Shown here: positions 44,243 to 53,251 of the stretch, piece by piece
How the letters are laid out: each line of letters begins with the position of its first letter
Numbering within the stretch: position 1 is the first letter of the stretch
Assembly: GCA_018816555.1 (NCBI GenBank)
Contig: JAHIVT010000032.1
Coordinates: forward strand, 1 to 64,000
Direction of reading: 5' to 3'
Length of the DNA stretch: 64,000 nucleotides
Origin: Pseudomonadota bacterium
GTDB lineage: Bacteria > Desulfobacterota > Desulfobulbia > Desulfobulbales > SURF-16
The notes under the pieces: generated by a model
What the model saw: the letters and a program-made list of their open reading frames with translations, nothing else
Database searches by the model: none
What the model was told of the DNA's origin: nothing
Program-made: the position numbers and the translations under genes

Positions 44243-44992
44243 TCATTTGCCACTGCGCACCGGCAATACCCGGTCATTGAGGGAGCCAGACTGACTGCCC
44301 CAGAAGGGGTAGCCATCGCTGAACGAGAAATGGGTAGCCTCGGAACCGCGAGTCTCTATAGCCCAAGGACAGCATTTTGAGAGCTTGACAAACGGTGTTA
44401 TATGGTTAGGACCTGGTTCCTCCTTGTCATACAGCCCGGCCAGTTCAGCCTGGGTTGGCATGCGCCAATCCGTATATCCACCGCCAGAGTAATCCACGCA
44501 ATAAACCCTGGCGTCTGCCCAAGTAATGTCACGGCCATTGTCCTTTGCCGCCCACATCAGGCTGGTCTGGACATCGGTCACCGTACCGTCTCCGTTATCC
44601 TTGAACCGTGCCAGGCGTCTCTCGTCCGCCTCCACTTGGCTGTGCAATTTAAGGGCGCGATAATAGGATCTCCCTTCCTTGCCGGCCTTGTCCAGATAGG
44701 TCTCCAGGTTCTTTTTGGCCTCGGTTGCATGCCTGGTGGCAGCATGGTACCGGCCGTTCTGGAAATAATACTCCACCGGCAACGTGACCTTAAGTGCCCT
44801 GATCTTCTCCAAGTCCTGGGCCGCAGCCTCATAGTCATTACTGTCCAGCTTGAGCGTTGCCGACAGCAGCAGTCTGTCCGCCTCCATCTCAGGCGGCAAC
44901 GCCATGGCCGGCATGATAAAGCCGATAAGAACAAAAAAACCAACCGCCACGATAATTTTTTGCGACAATGTACTCTCCGGACAAACCCTCAT
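44243..44992 (-). CDS. DUF1566 (Lcl-like) protein with helical N-terminal domain
   Basis: 249 residues. A signal or anchor segment (about 12-31, KIIVAVGFFVLIGFIM) is followed by a TPR-like helical section (EYYFQNGRYHAATRHATEAKKNLETYLDKAGK). The DUF1566 domain begins at about residue 130: NGDGTVTDVQTSLMWAAKDNGRDITWADARVYC, then DWRMPTQAELAGLYD and the ending RVLPVRSGK. It is a longer paralogue of the protein at 39002-39463. A c-di-GMP-I riboswitch lies upstream on the same strand, so its expression may follow c-di-GMP, in line with a surface or adhesion role. Confidence 0.85.
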   Translation of the reverse strand: MRVCPESTLSQKIIVAVGFFVLIGFIMPAMALPPEMEADRLLLSATLKLDSNDYEAAAQDLEKIRALKVTLPVEYYFQNGRYHAATRHATEAKKNLETYLDKAGKEGRSYYRALKLHSQVEADERRLARFKDNGDGTVTDVQTSLMWAAKDNGRDITWADARVYCVDYSGGGYTDWRMPTQAELAGLYDKEEPGPNHITPFVKLSKCCPWAIETRGSEATHFSFSDGYPFWGSQSGSLNDRVLPVRSGK

Positions 44993-45363
44993 TGCTCCCT
45001 CCTTTTATAAATCTGAATAGGATTAATGTGTTCCATGGGGCCTTTGGTCACAAGGTAAACATTCTTCAAATTGCTTTAAAAAAATGTTCTTATCAATTCG
45101 TTCATCTCACCGCCCCGGGTTATTCATTGCGGATTCACCCTGGCATGCAGAAGGGTTTTACCCTCATCACATGAAATTTCTAAAAAATTATTCAATCCGT
45201 TGATTTCTGGGAGGGGCTGTCAGCAAATCCGTCCCTGCCTGCGAGATCCAAGTTCATGTTCGATAACAAATACTGCCTCTGTGGTAGTAAGTGGTAGTAA
45301 TATGTTATTTCTATTTTGCAAATTTCCAATAACCATTAATCAGATTATAGCATTTACAAAAAA

Positions 45364-45450
45364 ACCGAGCTACCCTCATAAATCAGGTAACCCGGCTCGC
45401 TTAAAAGCTCCGTGGCTTTCCGTCCCCATCTTGCGGTGGGTTTGGCTTTA
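45364..45450 (-). promoter_or_regulatory. cyclic-di-GMP-I (GEMM-I) riboswitch
   Basis: On the minus strand the stretch reads AAAGCCAAACCC, then a hairpin and the diagnostic GACGGAAAGCCACGG, then GAGCCGGGTTACC, the core of the GEMM-I aptamer with its tetraloop-receptor side. The 3' end carries a stem (CGAGC with GCTCGG) followed by six T residues at 45363-45358, a candidate expression-platform terminator. The next gene on this strand is the DUF1566 protein at 44992, about 370 bases downstream. No other gene is seen between. Confidence 0.85.
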
Positions 45451-45454
45451 TCTC

Positions 45455-45482
45455 TATGTTATCCTAACAAATTTCTATGACA
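45455..45482 (-). promoter_or_regulatory. sigma-70-type promoter of the riboswitch transcript
   Basis: TTGTCA and TAACAT are separated by 16 bases on the minus strand, and the aptamer begins a few bases downstream. The spacing and position fit a promoter that starts transcription at the riboswitch. Confidence 0.6.
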
Positions 45483-45608
45483 ATATCAAATATTTGTAAA
45501 TATGGCAAATTGTCGCGCCTCTGGTGGATGGGATTTCCAGTTGTTGCCAATCAATAAGACCGGGAGACAGATTTAATTTTTCTTCCAGACTGAGAGGACT
45601 GTGGTTTT

Positions 45609-46571
45609 TTAAAAATGTACAAACCAACGGACATAGATGCGGTCGGCATAGCCGCCATAGGTATCGTGGGCACTGCCATGATAGAGAAAGGCCCCGGCGT
45701 TCACCGTTGATTCGTCGCCGGTGCTGTATTCCACTGCCGGCGCCACAAAAAAGGAATGATCGTTGAGGCTTTCCACCCCAAGGCAGGTTACGGTCCACAG
45801 GATCTTGGGCTGAAAACTGACGCGCACGGCCAGATCATCGCTTTCCAGATCATCGTTAAAGCGGTATTCACCCATCAGGGTGAGGGAATTGGCAAAACCG
45901 TATTCCGCCCCGGCAATGAAGTCGGTGTGGCGGCTGCCGGTTTCCCGATCGTAAAAACTCCCCCCTTCGCTGCGCAGCTCGATACCCGTATCAAAAAGCT
46001 CCCCTTCCACTTCCCAGCCGATGATATCCAGTTTTGTATCATTGTCATAGAGGCCGACCAAGGCCACATCGGCGAAATCCAGATAGCCCTTGAGACGGGC
46101 CTCCCCCTTGTCACGGGACAGGGTACAGTCAAAGTTGGCCAGCTGACCCACGGCATTCTCATAGTGCAGGGCCTCGGTTCCCGGCCGTTCCTCGGGCTCC
46201 ACGGACTGGGAATCAATGGGATTGAAGATGTCGATGGGGTTCCACACCCTACCCACCCCCAGGGGGATGCGCTGGCGACCGATGACCCAGAAATGAGTCT
46301 CGCCTCGATATTCCAAATAGCCGCGATAGATAGAGGTGTCGTCGGTAAGATTATACGGCTGCTGGACAAAGGCCGCCACATTGTCGATCATCAGTTTGGC
46401 GGCAAAGGCTTCATATTTCTCATGCTTAACGGTAATATCAGCCCGCAGCCGGTTGTAGTCGACAAAACGGGAATTCTCGGCAAAACCGAGGATATTGGTG
46501 TTTTCCAGGGCATACTGCGGAACCAGTGCCAGCAGCCCTGCGGCCGCAACCATGCTAGCCGGGAAACTCAT
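45609..46571 (-). CDS. outer-membrane beta-barrel of an ABC export operon
   Basis: 320 residues with a short signal-like start (MSFPASMVAAAGLLALVPQYALE, weakly basic) and repeated amphipathic strands. The end YVRWFVHF is a barrel-type aromatic terminus. The GRQRIPLGVGRVWNPIDIFNPIDSQ segment recalls barrels of the DUF1302/alginate-export type. The start lies 17 bases inside the end of the ATPase gene, giving tight coupling. It is the last gene of a five-gene operon and would supply an outer-membrane step for the LolA-like and FtsX components. Confidence 0.7.
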   Translation of the reverse strand: MSFPASMVAAAGLLALVPQYALENTNILGFAENSRFVDYNRLRADITVKHEKYEAFAAKLMIDNVAAFVQQPYNLTDDTSIYRGYLEYRGETHFWVIGRQRIPLGVGRVWNPIDIFNPIDSQSVEPEERPGTEALHYENAVGQLANFDCTLSRDKGEARLKGYLDFADVALVGLYDNDTKLDIIGWEVEGELFDTGIELRSEGGSFYDRETGSRHTDFIAGAEYGFANSLTLMGEYRFNDDLESDDLAVRVSFQPKILWTVTCLGVESLNDHSFFVAPAVEYSTGDESTVNAGAFLYHGSAHDTYGGYADRIYVRWFVHF

Positions 46572-47250
46572 CTGCAGTAACCTGCCCGTCTTTCAACAGG
46601 ATGGAATGTTTCGCCTTGCCGATCACCAGGGGATCGTGGGAGGAGAAGATTATGGTGATCCTCTCGTCCTGGTTCAAGGACTGCATCATGTCCATCAGCC
46701 CTTCCGCGCTTTTTGAATCAAGATTGGCCGTGGGCTCATCGGCTAAAATGAGCTTGGGGCGGGAGGCCACGGCCCGGGCCACGGCGACCCGTTGCTGCTG
46801 TCCGCCGCTCATCTCTCCCGGCAGCTTGTCGAGCAGTTCGGCAATGGCCAGCTTCTCGGCCACCTCGCGGGTGCGACGATCGCATTCGCTGCGGCTGCGG
46901 CCCTGCAGCTGCATGACATACTCGATATTTTCCCTGGCGGTGAGCACCGGGATGAGGTTATAGGCCTGGAAGACAAAACCGATATGATCGCGCCGCAGCC
47001 GGGAAAGAAACTTTTCCTCCACCCCGGTGATCCGTTCACCGTCAAGGAACACATCGCCTGCCGTGGGGCTGTCCAGGCCGCCCATAATGTTCAGCAGGGT
47101 GGTCTTGCCGCTGCCGGACGGCCCGGAAATAACGACAAATTCTCCCCGGTCAAAGGTGAGACTGATATCCACCAGGGCCTGCACTTTTACTTCTCGGCCG
47201 GGATGAAATATCTTGCTGATCTTTTTCACATCAAGGAAGGGTTGGTTCAT
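46555..47250 (-). CDS. ABC transporter ATPase, LolD/MacB type
   Basis: 231 residues. Walker A GPSGSGKTT, Q-loop FVFQAYNLIP, signature MSGGQQQRVAVARA and Walker B LILADEPTANLD are all intact. The H-loop is SSHDP. The MacB/LolD-type layout with two FtsX-family permeases directly upstream in the operon shows that this ATPase drives an envelope mechanotransmission or lipoprotein-release complex, not an import system. Confidence 0.93.
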   Translation of the reverse strand: MNQPFLDVKKISKIFHPGREVKVQALVDISLTFDRGEFVVISGPSGSGKTTLLNIMGGLDSPTAGDVFLDGERITGVEEKFLSRLRRDHIGFVFQAYNLIPVLTARENIEYVMQLQGRSRSECDRRTREVAEKLAIAELLDKLPGEMSGGQQQRVAVARAVASRPKLILADEPTANLDSKSAEGLMDMMQSLNQDERITIIFSSHDPLVIGKAKHSILLKDGQVTADEFPG

Positions 47251-47297
47251 AATCCTTATCCAATATCGTTAGGCATAAAACACACCATAGACTCCCA

Positions 47298-48521
47298 TCA
47301 CGCCTTATTAATCGCCTCAATGGGGTTGGCCTTTTTCAACAGGCGCAGGGGAAACAGCACGCTGACAAAGGTGGCCAGCATGACCGCGGCAAAGGCGGTG
47401 GTAAAATACTGGGCGCGAATGACGGCATAAGTAATCACGTCCATGCCGAACTCCTCCAGGCCTTCGCCGAAAATGGTCAGATCCAGGCCGTGTCGGTAAA
47501 AATAGAGAAGGGTTGCCCCGCCCAGCAGGGACCCGCCCACAAAGCCGCTAAAGCCCAATATGAAAGATTCAGTGAAGATGATGCCACGCACTTGGTCAAA
47601 AGAGGTGCCGATGGCCAGCATGATACCGAATTCCCGCAGGCGCTCCAGCACCGACACCAGCATCACTCCGAAGATGCCTAGCCCTGCCACGCCGAAGATC
47701 AGCAGGCTCATGACCAGATTAAAACCTTTCATGAGCACCCGGCTCTGCATCAGGGCCGGATAGAGCTCATCCCAGCTCAGTATCTCCAGGGTGGGAAAAT
47801 CCCGGCGCAGGGTGTTCTGCACCCCAGGAATGTCCTTTTCGGCCTGGAGAATGACGCTGACCTGGGTTACCCCCTCCGGGGTCATGAACAGCTCCCGGGC
47901 CTTGCCCATGTCGATAAATACCGCTGATTCGTCCAGGGCCATGTTGTTGGTGCGCACAATGCCGGTGATGGTCAGGGCAACGGCGGAAACCTCGTGCTCG
48001 CTGTTCTGGGCCGAGACGATGAGTTTCCTGCCGATCTTCACCTTGAGTTTTTCCGCCAGCCTTGCGCCGATGATCGCCCCTCGTTTTTTCGCGCCAAAGC
48101 TATACTCACCTTGGGTCAGATAGGTGTCAAGCCTGCCGTGTCTTTGTTCCGTGGCCAGATCCAGCCCGTAAATCATCACGTTACGCGAATAATGGGCCGT
48201 GGCTGCCAGCCCGTCCTGGCGCAGGCGGCGCACAAAGCTCTTCACCCGACGATCACCGGCAAGACAATCCGTGATCTGTCCATCCTGCAGAATCAGCCTA
48301 TTCAGCCCCGGGTCTTCCCGAAAGCCTGCGGCAAAAAGCGACAGCTGCCCGGAATCGCTGCGGATGGCGTTGCTGATCATCTGCTCGGTCATGCCGTCAT
48401 AAATTCCCTCCATGAACAGCAGGCCCCACAGGCTCATGCTGATCATCACCACCACCAGCACGGAGCGCGATGATCGGCGGACCAGTGACGCCCAGGCTAT
48501 GCGGCAAATGGTCCTAAACAT
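47298..48521 (-). CDS. FtsX-family ABC permease
   Basis: 408 residues. An N-terminal membrane segment (about 18-38, SVLVVVMISMSLWGLLF) is followed by a large periplasmic MacB_PCD-like domain, then three closely spaced C-terminal spans (LVMSLLIFGVAGLGIFGVM, the FILGFSGFVGGSLLGG region, and YFTTAFAAVMLATFVSVLFPL). The start at 48521 is the ATG beginning MFRTICRIAW, which overlaps the stop of the upstream permease by 8 bases. A longer frame is rejected. It pairs with the other permease. Confidence 0.85.
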   Translation of the reverse strand: MFRTICRIAWASLVRRSSRSVLVVVMISMSLWGLLFMEGIYDGMTEQMISNAIRSDSGQLSLFAAGFREDPGLNRLILQDGQITDCLAGDRRVKSFVRRLRQDGLAATAHYSRNVMIYGLDLATEQRHGRLDTYLTQGEYSFGAKKRGAIIGARLAEKLKVKIGRKLIVSAQNSEHEVSAVALTITGIVRTNNMALDESAVFIDMGKARELFMTPEGVTQVSVILQAEKDIPGVQNTLRRDFPTLEILSWDELYPALMQSRVLMKGFNLVMSLLIFGVAGLGIFGVMLVSVLERLREFGIMLAIGTSFDQVRGIIFTESFILGFSGFVGGSLLGGATLLYFYRHGLDLTIFGEGLEEFGMDVITYAVIRAQYFTTAFAAVMLATFVSVLFPLRLLKKANPIEAINKA

Positions 48522-49734
48522 GATGGATCGCCTCGATGGGCTTAAAAGCGTTGACCTTGAAGATGGGATAGAGGGTTGCGGAGACCGACAGCACAAACAT
48601 CACCGCCATGTCCCGCAGGATGACCAGTGGGGCAAAATCGGTGGGCATGGCGGTGAGCGCCAGCCCGTATTGCTTGAACTGCTCATCAAAGCCTGAAAAG
48701 ACAATGGGATTGATGTGGAAATAATAGGCGAGCGCACCGCCGATCAGCCCTCCCAGCAATACGCTGACCAGGCCCAAAAGCACGCTTTCCAGCAGCAGCA
48801 TGGAAAAAATCTGCCCCGGCCCAGTGCCCACCGCCCGCAGGATGCCGATTTCCCGCACCCGGGCATAGACCACCAGCAGGGTGTAGATCATCACCACAAA
48901 AAAGATCACCATGAAAATGATGGCCAGGGTGATGTAGCCGAAGATGGAATCAACCCGCATGGCCTGCACCAGACCGGCCATGGTCTGCTGCCAGCTTGCC
49001 GACTCGTATTCCGCACCGAGGCGCTGGCCGATGGCAACCTCCAGGGTGGCCGCCTCAGCGGGCCGGACCGGCTGGACGATGAAATGGGTGGCGTAATTTT
49101 CTGCGGCCATCACACGGTCGAAATAGGGTTTTGCCACAAAGGAGGCCCGGGAATCAAAATCAAAGAGGCCGGTTTGAAAGATGCCCTTCACCGTCAGGGT
49201 ATCAGCGGCAAAGGAATAATCAGCGCCGGTGCCGACAAAGGCCAGCTGATCGCCCACTCCCACCTTGAGACGTTTGGCCAGTTCGCTGCCCATGTACACC
49301 AGGGCTTGATCGGTCGAGGTCAGGTAGCTCCCCTGCTTGAGGGAGGCGGCCAGGCGGGATACCTGCCTCTCCTTTTCCGGGTCAATAGCGGTGAACATGC
49401 CCCCCACCGCCTTCTCTGCCGAGGAAAAAAGAACATAGGATTCAAAACGGGGGGTGAGTACCTCTATGCCGGGGAAATCCTGGAGACTTTCGCTCACCTG
49501 GGCGGCGTCAAAGATCAGGTTCTCCAGGCTGGGATTCTCCCGGAAACCCTGGTGGGTGATCTGCACGTAGCCAGGGTAGATCTCCACGCTGCTCTGGATC
49601 AGGCGCCCATGGGAGCCGTCCATGTAGGCCGTGGCAAAGACCAGCAGAGCGGTGGTGCAGGCCAGCAGTATCACCGTGATGATGCTGCGTTTCCGGTAGG
49701 CGAAGATGTTTCTGATTGCGATCTTGAAAAACAT
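48514..49734 (-). CDS. FtsX-family ABC permease
   Basis: 406 residues with the same build: MFFKIAIRNIFAYRKRSIITVILLACTTALLVFA (first span), a periplasmic domain with GYVQITHQGFRENPSLENLI, then three C-terminal spans containing the ILRAVGTGPGQIFSMLLLES loop typical of LolC/E-type proteins. With the partner permease and ATPase it forms a heterodimeric complex of the LolCDE or MacB type. An 8-bp tandem repeat tract lies between this gene and the LolA-like gene. Confidence 0.88.
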   Translation of the reverse strand: MFFKIAIRNIFAYRKRSIITVILLACTTALLVFATAYMDGSHGRLIQSSVEIYPGYVQITHQGFRENPSLENLIFDAAQVSESLQDFPGIEVLTPRFESYVLFSSAEKAVGGMFTAIDPEKERQVSRLAASLKQGSYLTSTDQALVYMGSELAKRLKVGVGDQLAFVGTGADYSFAADTLTVKGIFQTGLFDFDSRASFVAKPYFDRVMAAENYATHFIVQPVRPAEAATLEVAIGQRLGAEYESASWQQTMAGLVQAMRVDSIFGYITLAIIFMVIFFVVMIYTLLVVYARVREIGILRAVGTGPGQIFSMLLLESVLLGLVSVLLGGLIGGALAYYFHINPIVFSGFDEQFKQYGLALTAMPTDFAPLVILRDMAVMFVLSVSATLYPIFKVNAFKPIEAIHHV

Positions 49735-49741
49735 GTTTCAG

Positions 49742-49813
49742 CGTTCCAACGTTTGAACGTTCCAACGCTTAAACGTTTAAACGTTTAAACGCTTGATCGC
49801 TTAAACGTTCCTA
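49742..49813. repeat. nine degenerate 8-bp tandem repeats (CGTTTAAA)
   Basis: Nine successive octamers close to CGTTTAAA fill the gap between the LolA-like gene stop and the permease start within one operon. Such repeats may vary in number. They could influence the spacing or translation of the downstream permease. Confidence 0.8.
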
Positions 49814-50602
49814 ATCCGAGAAGCGCTTCAGTGCCCGTTTGGTGAAATACTCCTCATCGATTGGTACGTCAAAGGCTGCCTCGGTTATTTCGATGATGGT
49901 CAGGTTGCCGGCCTTTTCTTTATCGTATGGAGTCATCACCCAGCGGGACGGGTAAAGACGGTCGCCCATCTGCTTCACCTCGGTATACTGCAGGGTTCGC
50001 ACCAGGGCGCCCTCTTCATCAAAATAGTTGGCCGTGGCCGGCAGCATGTCCTTTTTGGTCACGGTCATCACCAGCCGGCCCCACACCACGGCCGCATCGG
50101 GCCGGGGCAGCAGTTCAATCTCATACTCATCGTTATTTTCCGCAATCAATTTCGCCTCATAATCCCGGCTGATGGAGCTCTCCCGCACCAGGTCGTCGTT
50201 GGTGAAATCCGTGCCCATCCAGCTCTGCAGCATCATGGAGGCGGGGATCTTGATAACCTTTTCAATGCGCGGCACATACTGCCACATGGAATCTTTAATC
50301 TTGAGAAAGGTGATGCCGTAATCCTTGCCCGGATAGGTGATTTTGATGAAGCTTTTCTCGTTACCCACGGAATAGCTGTCCATCTTCATGGTGCGGGTGG
50401 TACGGCTGGTGGTGATGATCATGGAGAGCGTGAGCACGGCGGTTTTGCCGTTCAAACGGTCTTCTACTCTTTTGATGATCTCCTGAACGTCATCCGCCGC
50501 GTGCAGCGAGGCGGGCATAAAGCAGAGGCAGCACAAAAAAAGGGCACAGGACGCCATCAAAACTGATGCGCCCTGTGCCCTGTCTGTCGCTGTTTTATTC
50601 AT
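49811..50602 (-). CDS. outer membrane lipoprotein-sorting protein, LolA-like
   Basis: 263 residues from the ATG at 50602, which gives a normal signal peptide (about 1-35, ending SLHAA). The mature part is a LolA/LppX-type half-barrel: a helix (VQEIIKRVEDRLNGKTAVLTLSM), then strands around NEKSFIKITYPGKDYGITFLKI and MLQSWMGTDFTNDDLVRES. It is the first gene of a minus-strand operon with two FtsX permeases, an ATPase and a barrel, and presumably accepts a hydrophobic cargo from the complex and passes it outward. The cargo is unknown. Confidence 0.82.
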   Translation of the reverse strand: MNKTATDRAQGASVLMASCALFLCCLCFMPASLHAADDVQEIIKRVEDRLNGKTAVLTLSMIITTSRTTRTMKMDSYSVGNEKSFIKITYPGKDYGITFLKIKDSMWQYVPRIEKVIKIPASMMLQSWMGTDFTNDDLVRESSISRDYEAKLIAENNDEYEIELLPRPDAAVVWGRLVMTVTKKDMLPATANYFDEEGALVRTLQYTEVKQMGDRLYPSRWVMTPYDKEKAGNLTIIEITEAAFDVPIDEEYFTKRALKRFSD

Positions 50603-50660
50603 AATGAATATGACAACTGAAAACGGTCGGTTTGTCAACCACGTAAAAAAGTCTATTTTT

Positions 50661-50760
50661 CACCACAGAAAACACGGAGATCACAGAGACCATCTTTTTA
50701 TTATTTTCGGTTATCTCTGTGGGCTCCGTGAGCTCCGTGGTGAATTCCCGGTTTTTGCGG
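50661..50760. repeat. ACAGAG-type palindromic repeat, full copy
   Basis: The left arm CACCACAGAAAACACGGAG... and the right arm ...GCTCCGTGGTG (ending 50742) form a long imperfect stem around an AT-rich loop, followed by GTTTTTGCG. The block is shared with the degenerate copy at 40730-40818. It lies between the purH-like stop and the LolA-like start. Confidence 0.8.
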
Positions 50761-50765
50761 GATGG

Positions 50766-52061
50766 TTAATGCTTAAATGAGCGCTGGCCGGTGAACTTCA
50801 TGGCCACCTGGGGATTGGCCTGGTTGCAGGCCTCGATGGTTTCAAAATCCCGCATGGAACCACCCGCCTGCAGGATGGCGGTCACCCCCTGGCGGATGCC
50901 CACGTCCGCCCCGTCACGGTAGGGGAAGAAGGCATCGGAAATCATGGTGGAACCCGGCAGGCCGGCCCGGTCTTTTTGGGTCTGAGCGTCAATGGCCTCC
51001 TTGTCCGCCTTGTCCCGCTTGCCCTGCTCGATCTCCAGCACCATATCGGCATAGGGGATGCCCAGTTTATCAAAGCAGAGGATATCGGCATATTTGATAT
51101 AGGCCTTGTGCACGGCAATCTCAGCCACGCCCACCCGGTCCTGCTCGCCGGTGCCGATGCCCACGGTGCAGCCGTCTTTGACATAAATCACGGAGTTTGA
51201 CGTGACGCCATGCTCCACGGCCCAGCCGAAGAGCATATCGTCGACCTCGGCCGCTGTGGGCTGGCGCTCGCAGCGGTATTCCTTGCCCTTGGAGGTGGTG
51301 ACCGCATCTTTAAGATGTTCGGGTTTACGGATGGAGTTGACCGCGGACTGCTGGGCGATGATGCCGCCGTCAATCAGGCTCTTGAAATCAACGTAACGGT
51401 AGTTTTCAAAGTCAGCCAGTCGGTCGATGCGGGCCATCTTGATCACCCGAAGATTCTTGCGGGCCTTAAGGATGTCCAGGGTGCCCTCTTCAAAATCCGG
51501 GGCGCAGACCACCTCCAGATAATTACCGCTGAGCAGCTCCGCGGTTTCCCGATCAACGGCACGGCTCATGATCACCGCTCCGCCGAAGGCGGCGATGCGG
51601 TCGGCCCGGTTGGCCCGGTTATAGGCATCGGCCAGGGTCTTGCCGTAGGCCGCACCGCAGGGATTGTTGTGTTTGAGGATGACGGCGGCCGGCCGGTCCA
51701 TCAGATATTTGAGGATGTTCAGGCCGTTGTCGATGTCGGTGAGGTTGATCTTGCCCGGATGCTTGCCCACCTGCAGCATGTCTTCCACACTGATGCCGCT
51801 GACCAGGGCGTTGCCCGGTTCGATGAATTTGCAGTCACCCAGCATCAGGTTGCCGTTGACCAGCTCGTAGAGTGCGGCCTCCTGGTCCGGGTTCTCGCCG
51901 TAACGCACCCCGCGCTCATCAATGGTGCCGTCCTCCATGGGGATTTTCCAGGTTCTTTTGCGAAAAACCAGGGTCTGATCGCCAAAGGAAATCTTCATTT
52001 CCATGGGGAAATGATCCCCTAAAATCGTGGTGTACATCTTTTTCAAATCTTGTGCAGCCAT
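50766..52061 (-). CDS. stand-alone AICAR transformylase (PurH C-terminal domain type)
   Basis: 431 residues from the ATG at 52061 (GAGAGGAG 9 bases before). It contains only the formyltransferase part of PurH: VRYGENPDQEAALYE, ILKHNNPCGAAYG with the key Lys-His pair, and the late SDAFFPYRDG block. The IMP cyclohydrolase domain is absent, so cyclization must come from another protein. The reaction is formylation of AICAR to FAICAR in purine synthesis. It follows thiH in one operon after 20 bases, linking purine and thiamine metabolism. Confidence 0.88.
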   Translation of the reverse strand: MAAQDLKKMYTTILGDHFPMEMKISFGDQTLVFRKRTWKIPMEDGTIDERGVRYGENPDQEAALYELVNGNLMLGDCKFIEPGNALVSGISVEDMLQVGKHPGKINLTDIDNGLNILKYLMDRPAAVILKHNNPCGAAYGKTLADAYNRANRADRIAAFGGAVIMSRAVDRETAELLSGNYLEVVCAPDFEEGTLDILKARKNLRVIKMARIDRLADFENYRYVDFKSLIDGGIIAQQSAVNSIRKPEHLKDAVTTSKGKEYRCERQPTAAEVDDMLFGWAVEHGVTSNSVIYVKDGCTVGIGTGEQDRVGVAEIAVHKAYIKYADILCFDKLGIPYADMVLEIEQGKRDKADKEAIDAQTQKDRAGLPGSTMISDAFFPYRDGADVGIRQGVTAILQAGGSMRDFETIEACNQANPQVAMKFTGQRSFKH

Positions 52062-52081
52062 AGATAGCTCTCCTCTCTCGG

Positions 52082-53230
52082 TCACAAGGCAGGGGCAGAC
52101 ATTGCTGCGCCGCTGTCCTTTATCTGGAACGTTGCATCCCAGTCCTTGCGGACCGGGTCATATCCTTTCTGGCAGATATCGGCGCACACCTCCTGCATGG
52201 AACGGTGATCACCGACAGAAAATTGCTCCCCTGTAAGCTCGGGGTGGGCATAGCCGCCCGGCGCCGTGCAGGAGCCGGCGGAATATCTGGTGGGTCCGAG
52301 CCCCACCATACCGTCCCGGAAGCGGGCCTCCTCACGGGTTGACAGCAAGAGCCCCACATCAGGGTCAAAAATACGCAGGGCGAAAATCATTTGGGTCAGC
52401 ATGCGCTCGTTTACCTTGACCAGCGGCTGAAATCCTCCTTCCGCCGGCCGCAGCCGGGGAAAGGAAACGGTCAGCGCCGTGCGCCAGTAATGTTTACGCA
52501 GCCAGGCGATATGCATCCCCATGGCCAACCCATCCAGCCGCCAGTCGGCCAGGCCCAGCAGCGCACCGATCCCCACCTCACGCATGCCGGCGGCGGCGGC
52601 CCGGGCCGGGGTGGCCAGCCGGTAGTCAAAATCACATTTTTTGCCGGCATGGTGCACCTGGGCATAAATCCCGCGGTCATAGGTCTCCTGGTAGACGGCC
52701 ACACTGGTGATGCCGGCGGCAAAGAGACGGGCGTATTCGTCCTCTTCCAGGGGCTGCACCTCAATGGAGATGGCGGCAAATCGGTTACACAACCGGGTGG
52801 CCAGCTCCGCCAGGTAATCCACACCGAGCCGGGCCGGCGCTTCCCCGGCAACCAGCAGGATATGCTTGAAGCCCCTGCCGAGCAGAATCATGGCCTCCTG
52901 CTCGGCCTCTTCCAAGGTGAGAACGCGACGGTCAATTTTGTTGCCCGCGGAAAAGCCGCAGTAGGCGCAGCGGTTGATACAGAAATTCGACAGGTAAAGC
53001 GGGGCATAGATCTGGATGGTGCGGCCGAAACGTCTGGCCGTTATCCGGGCAGACCGAGCCGCCAGCTGGGGCAGCAGGTTCTCCGCCGCAGGGGACAGCA
53101 GGGCGGCAAGTCCGCTGATATCTATCCGGTCGCCCTTCAGAGCATGTTGCACATCGGCTGTATGGCAATGTCTCTGCATCAGCCGCTGCAGTTCGGCAAA
53201 ATCAGGTATGGTGAATTCTTCTGGGGTCAT
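52082..53230 (-). CDS. thiH: 2-iminoacetate synthase
   Basis: 382 residues. The radical SAM cluster motif is CINRCAYC (Cys84, 88, 91), followed by GFSAGNKIDRR and LVAGEAPARLGVDYL. ThiH cleaves tyrosine with SAM to give dehydroglycine and p-cresol, supplying the imine for thiazole formation. It lies between thiG and the AICAR transformylase, 21 bases from thiG. Presence of ThiH and not the ThiO oxidase fits an anaerobe. Confidence 0.93.
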   Translation of the reverse strand: MTPEEFTIPDFAELQRLMQRHCHTADVQHALKGDRIDISGLAALLSPAAENLLPQLAARSARITARRFGRTIQIYAPLYLSNFCINRCAYCGFSAGNKIDRRVLTLEEAEQEAMILLGRGFKHILLVAGEAPARLGVDYLAELATRLCNRFAAISIEVQPLEEDEYARLFAAGITSVAVYQETYDRGIYAQVHHAGKKCDFDYRLATPARAAAAGMREVGIGALLGLADWRLDGLAMGMHIAWLRKHYWRTALTVSFPRLRPAEGGFQPLVKVNERMLTQMIFALRIFDPDVGLLLSTREEARFRDGMVGLGPTRYSAGSCTAPGGYAHPELTGEQFSVGDHRSMQEVCADICQKGYDPVRKDWDATFQIKDSGAAMSAPAL

Positions 53231-53251
53231 TTATTCCATCGACAAGGGTGT

